From contig JANNZM010000155.1 of assembly GCA_031410595.1 (NCBI GenBank), positions 1 to 13,999 on the forward strand: a stretch of DNA of 13,999 bases, in the 5' to 3' direction. The position numbers were made by a program, and so were the translations under genes. Of this stretch, positions 12,363 to 13,999 are shown piece after piece (position 1 is the stretch's first letter; each line of letters opens with the position of its first letter). The DNA comes from JANMCE01 sp031410595. GTDB lineage: Bacteria; Actinomycetota; Acidimicrobiia; Acidimicrobiales; Ilumatobacteraceae. The notes under the pieces are model-generated. The model was not told where the DNA came from. It did no database searches and saw only the letters and a list, made by a program, of their open reading frames with translations.

Positions 12363-12986
12363 TCATCGGGGTATCCAACCGGAGGGAGCATGCAAGGCGA
12401 AACCTGTTCGCGTATGCACGGTGGCGGGTAGCAAGTTCGAACGAATCACGGCTGGCGCCAACCGGAGGGACGCTGTAGCCACTCGTTCCAGCTCTGCCGA
12501 ATATCGCTTCGGCGGAAAGGCGACAATCACCCGCTTATGGCTCAGCCGACGGCGAACCGATTCGATTGGCGGCGCCAGGTCGCTGTCACCAGACATTACG
12601 ATGGCGACATCGAATGCATCATCGAACGCATCCTCCAAGAGCCGGACGGCGATGTTTACGTCCGTCTTCTTTTCTTCGTTCTTCGGCCAGGTGTTACCGC
12701 ACGAGTTGCAGGTGACGGTCTTGGAAAGGAAGTGCCCGTAGTCGAGGCTGATGCCTCCGCGTGCCTCGAGGGCGTCAATATATCGGGCTTGTCGCTGGGA
12801 TGCGCCAGGGTCGTTTCGCACTCGGGTCGTGAAGTACCGCACAAGGCTGAGTTCCTGCCGTGGCAAGAGCAGCTAGCGACTGAACTCGACCAGGTCCAGC
12901 CATCGGGAGGTTCGCAGACCGGCAGCCTTCAGCCCGTAGTACAGGTTGTAGCCATCGATGTATACGGTAATGCGCTCGTTTGACAT
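12363..12986 (-). pseudogene. NYN-domain (PIN-like) nuclease interrupted by one in-frame TAG
   Basis: From ATG at 12986 to 12363 one frame encodes a complete 207-residue NYN protein except for a TAG at codon 38 (12873-12875). Before the stop: ERITVYIDGYNLYYGLKAAG, the NYN N-terminal strand with the first catalytic Asp. After it: LLLPRQELSLVRYFTTRV, then the CNSCGNTW segment, EEKKTDVNIAVRLLEDAF, and FDVAIVMSGDSDLAPPIESVRR with the other catalytic aspartates, ending at GWIPR. NYN/LabA proteins are metal-dependent RNases. A TTG at 12864-12866 could restart translation but would lose the first Asp. Either this is a young pseudogene, or the amber codon is suppressed or is a sequencing error. A TACTCT hexamer lies 9 nt before the ATG. 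Confidence 0.78.
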
Positions 12987-13067
12987 GCTCGGTCGAGAGT
13001 ACTTGACCGATCTCGGTTGCGGTCGTATACGATGATGGGACCCCGCTGAGGTGAGTAGCCTCGGCTC

Positions 13068-13094
13068 AACGACCCCGACATCGTCGGGGTCGTT
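13068..13094. terminator. Perfect 12-bp hairpin, probable bidirectional terminator
   Basis: AACGACCCCGAC (13068-13079) and GTCGGGGTCGTT (13083-13094) pair perfectly around a 3-nt ATC loop. A second stem CCTTGGGT/ACCCAGGG (13111-13118, 13132-13139, one G-U) abuts the stop codon of the HsdR::HsdS gene. Both lie between that gene's end and the NYN promoter, so they likely end transcription of the restriction gene. The remaining bases from 12987 to 13139 hold no gene. Confidence 0.65.
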
Positions 13095-13139
13095 CCGCGT
13101 ACGGGCGCAGCCTTGGGTGGCAAGCTGGCCAACCCAGGG

Positions 13140-13904
13140 TCATGTCGATGAAGCCACTTTCGAGGTGCGGCGCAATTTGGGCGCTTTTCCGACGGCAGCT
13201 CGCTCGGCCCGGATGCGATCGAGCAGCGCTGCCGCGGGTTCATCTGTGGCATCGGCCTGCTTCACCAACCGGTAGGCCAGGTTCGCGGCCATGAACGTCT
13301 TGCCCGAACCAGTCGCCATCTGCGCCAACGCACGCGGCCGGTTCGCCCTCATCGACGCCTCGATAGCGGAGATGGCCGTCGACTGAATGACGCGACCGGT
13401 GTCCGCCACGGGGCCGAGCTGGTTCAGTCGTGCTCGCAGCGAACCGCCGTCGGCGTCATCCACCCAATGCCGCAACGATCGAGCGAGCGATTCCGGACGA
13501 TGGAACGTGACGACCGGCCGACTGCGCGGCTCGGGGTCGAACCCGTCGGTGAACATCGTCTCGTCACCCGTCGACTCGTACAAGAACGGCAACGGGTTGA
13601 CTAGCGCCGGCAGGTTCTTGGGGAGACCCGCCGAGTACTTCGCAGACTGTGACTCGACGCCAGCGAGCGGCGTCCCCGACTTCTTCGCCTCGATTGCACC
13701 GACCGCCTTCTTGTCGACAAACAAGACATAGTCAGCCCGCCCGTGTCCCGGGGCCATGATGAACTCACGCACGGCAACACCCTGCCCGGCGAACAGGTTG
13801 AGTTGTTTCACGTCCTGGACCAACCATCCACACGCGACGAGCTGTCGGTCGATCTCGACGCGAGCCTTTGCTTCGGCGGTCAAATAGTCAGTGGCGCCGG
13901 GCAC
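13140..13904 (-). CDS. Chimeric type I restriction protein: HsdR N-terminus fused to HsdS C-terminal tail
   Basis: A 254-residue frame from GTG at 13904. Residues 1-214 are a type I restriction endonuclease subunit R N-terminus. They include AEAKARVEIDRQL, the PD-(D/E)xK nuclease motif (D58 in GHGRADYVLFV, E72 and K74 in AIEAKKSG), GVESQSAKYSAGLP, DPEPRSRPVVTFHRPESL, and Walker A ATGSGKT at 197-203 followed by FMAANLAYRLV. The helicase motor that should follow is gone. Residues 216-254 (DATDEPAAALLDRIRAERAA...) instead match the usual C-terminal tail of HsdS specificity subunits. The join is in frame at RLV (13263-13271), a tripeptide common to both families. HsdR is normally about 800-1100 residues, so DNA translocation is lost. 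The nuclease domain could still fold. Confidence 0.82.
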   Translation of the reverse strand: MPGATDYLTAEAKARVEIDRQLVACGWLVQDVKQLNLFAGQGVAVREFIMAPGHGRADYVLFVDKKAVGAIEAKKSGTPLAGVESQSAKYSAGLPKNLPALVNPLPFLYESTGDETMFTDGFDPEPRSRPVVTFHRPESLARSLRHWVDDADGGSLRARLNQLGPVADTGRVIQSTAISAIEASMRANRPRALAQMATGSGKTFMAANLAYRLVKQADATDEPAAALLDRIRAERAAVGKAPKLRRTSKVASST

Positions 13905-13908
13905 GCCG

Positions 13909-13944
13909 CTACGCCCCTACATCTTGAGTCTGCCGTGCCGTCAT
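13909..13944 (-). CDS. Possible 11-residue leader ORF before the hsdR-like gene
   Basis: ATG at 13944 follows a strong GGGAGGG (13950-13956) and reads MTARQTQDVGA before a TAG. The hsdR-like GTG begins 4 nt later in another frame and has no Shine-Dalgarno of its own. Reinitiation after this short ORF would explain its translation. It may also be the residue of a deleted upstream gene. Confidence 0.3.
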   Translation of the reverse strand: MTARQTQDVGA

Positions 13945-13999
13945 AAAGTCCCTCCCGCTTCCCTAGACGATACCTGTTCACGACACCAACATCTGCGCT

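Noticed and set aside
1..13999. CRISPR array, tRNA, rRNA or insertion sequence
   Set aside because: No regularly spaced repeats, cloverleaf with CCA-type end, rRNA-like stretch, or transposase was seen on reading both strands.

Overview
The window is GC-rich and gene-dense, with genes on both strands. It looks like an actinobacterium. The evidence is a DUF222-type protein at the left edge, many genes without a Shine-Dalgarno sequence that have a TANNNT hexamer 6-9 nt before the start codon (leaderless architecture), a PcaC-like protein and a CaiB/citryl-CoA-lyase gene pair. An Acidimicrobiia-like host (Ilumatobacter group) is my best guess, from general resemblance only.

Left part (1-3.1 kb), minus strand: the N-terminal part of a DUF222 protein running off the edge, a GNAT acetyltransferase remnant without its N-terminal half, a complete CopG/RelE-type toxin-antitoxin pair with its own operator, a nested cruciform, and an FAD-dependent amine oxidase. 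Middle-left (3.26-5.6 kb), plus strand: aspartate-semialdehyde dehydrogenase (asd) followed closely by a MATE/DinF-type exporter. This meets a convergent VapBC-like pair (5.6-6.3 kb). A 73-nt nested palindrome sits in the following spacer.

Centre (6.6-8.0 kb), minus strand: an overlapping cluster mazG-like / methyltransferase / conserved hypothetical. The methyltransferase is broken by an internal out-of-frame deletion. Between 8.0 and 8.54 kb there is no convincing protein gene, but there is a dense series of hairpins, three of them capped by GCAA tetraloops, ending in a terminator-like stem. This is a candidate structured RNA that I cannot assign to a known class. It is followed by a plus-strand set: class III CoA-transferase, citryl-CoA-lyase-like protein (4-nt overlap) and a carboxymuconolactone-decarboxylase-like protein, probably a CoA-ester or aromatic/organic acid catabolic unit.

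Right part (10.9-14 kb) is a cluster of decayed defence genes. It holds an MNT-HEPN pair collapsed by a frameshift and a deletion, an ApeA-like HEPN C-terminal fragment, a NYN-domain nuclease interrupted by one in-frame amber codon, and a 254-residue ORF that starts as HsdR (type I restriction) and ends as HsdS. The last looks like a deletion fusion across an ancestral hsd operon. The most interesting items are this HsdR::HsdS chimera, the unassigned structured RNA, the amber-interrupted NYN gene and the repeated leaderless promoter layout.
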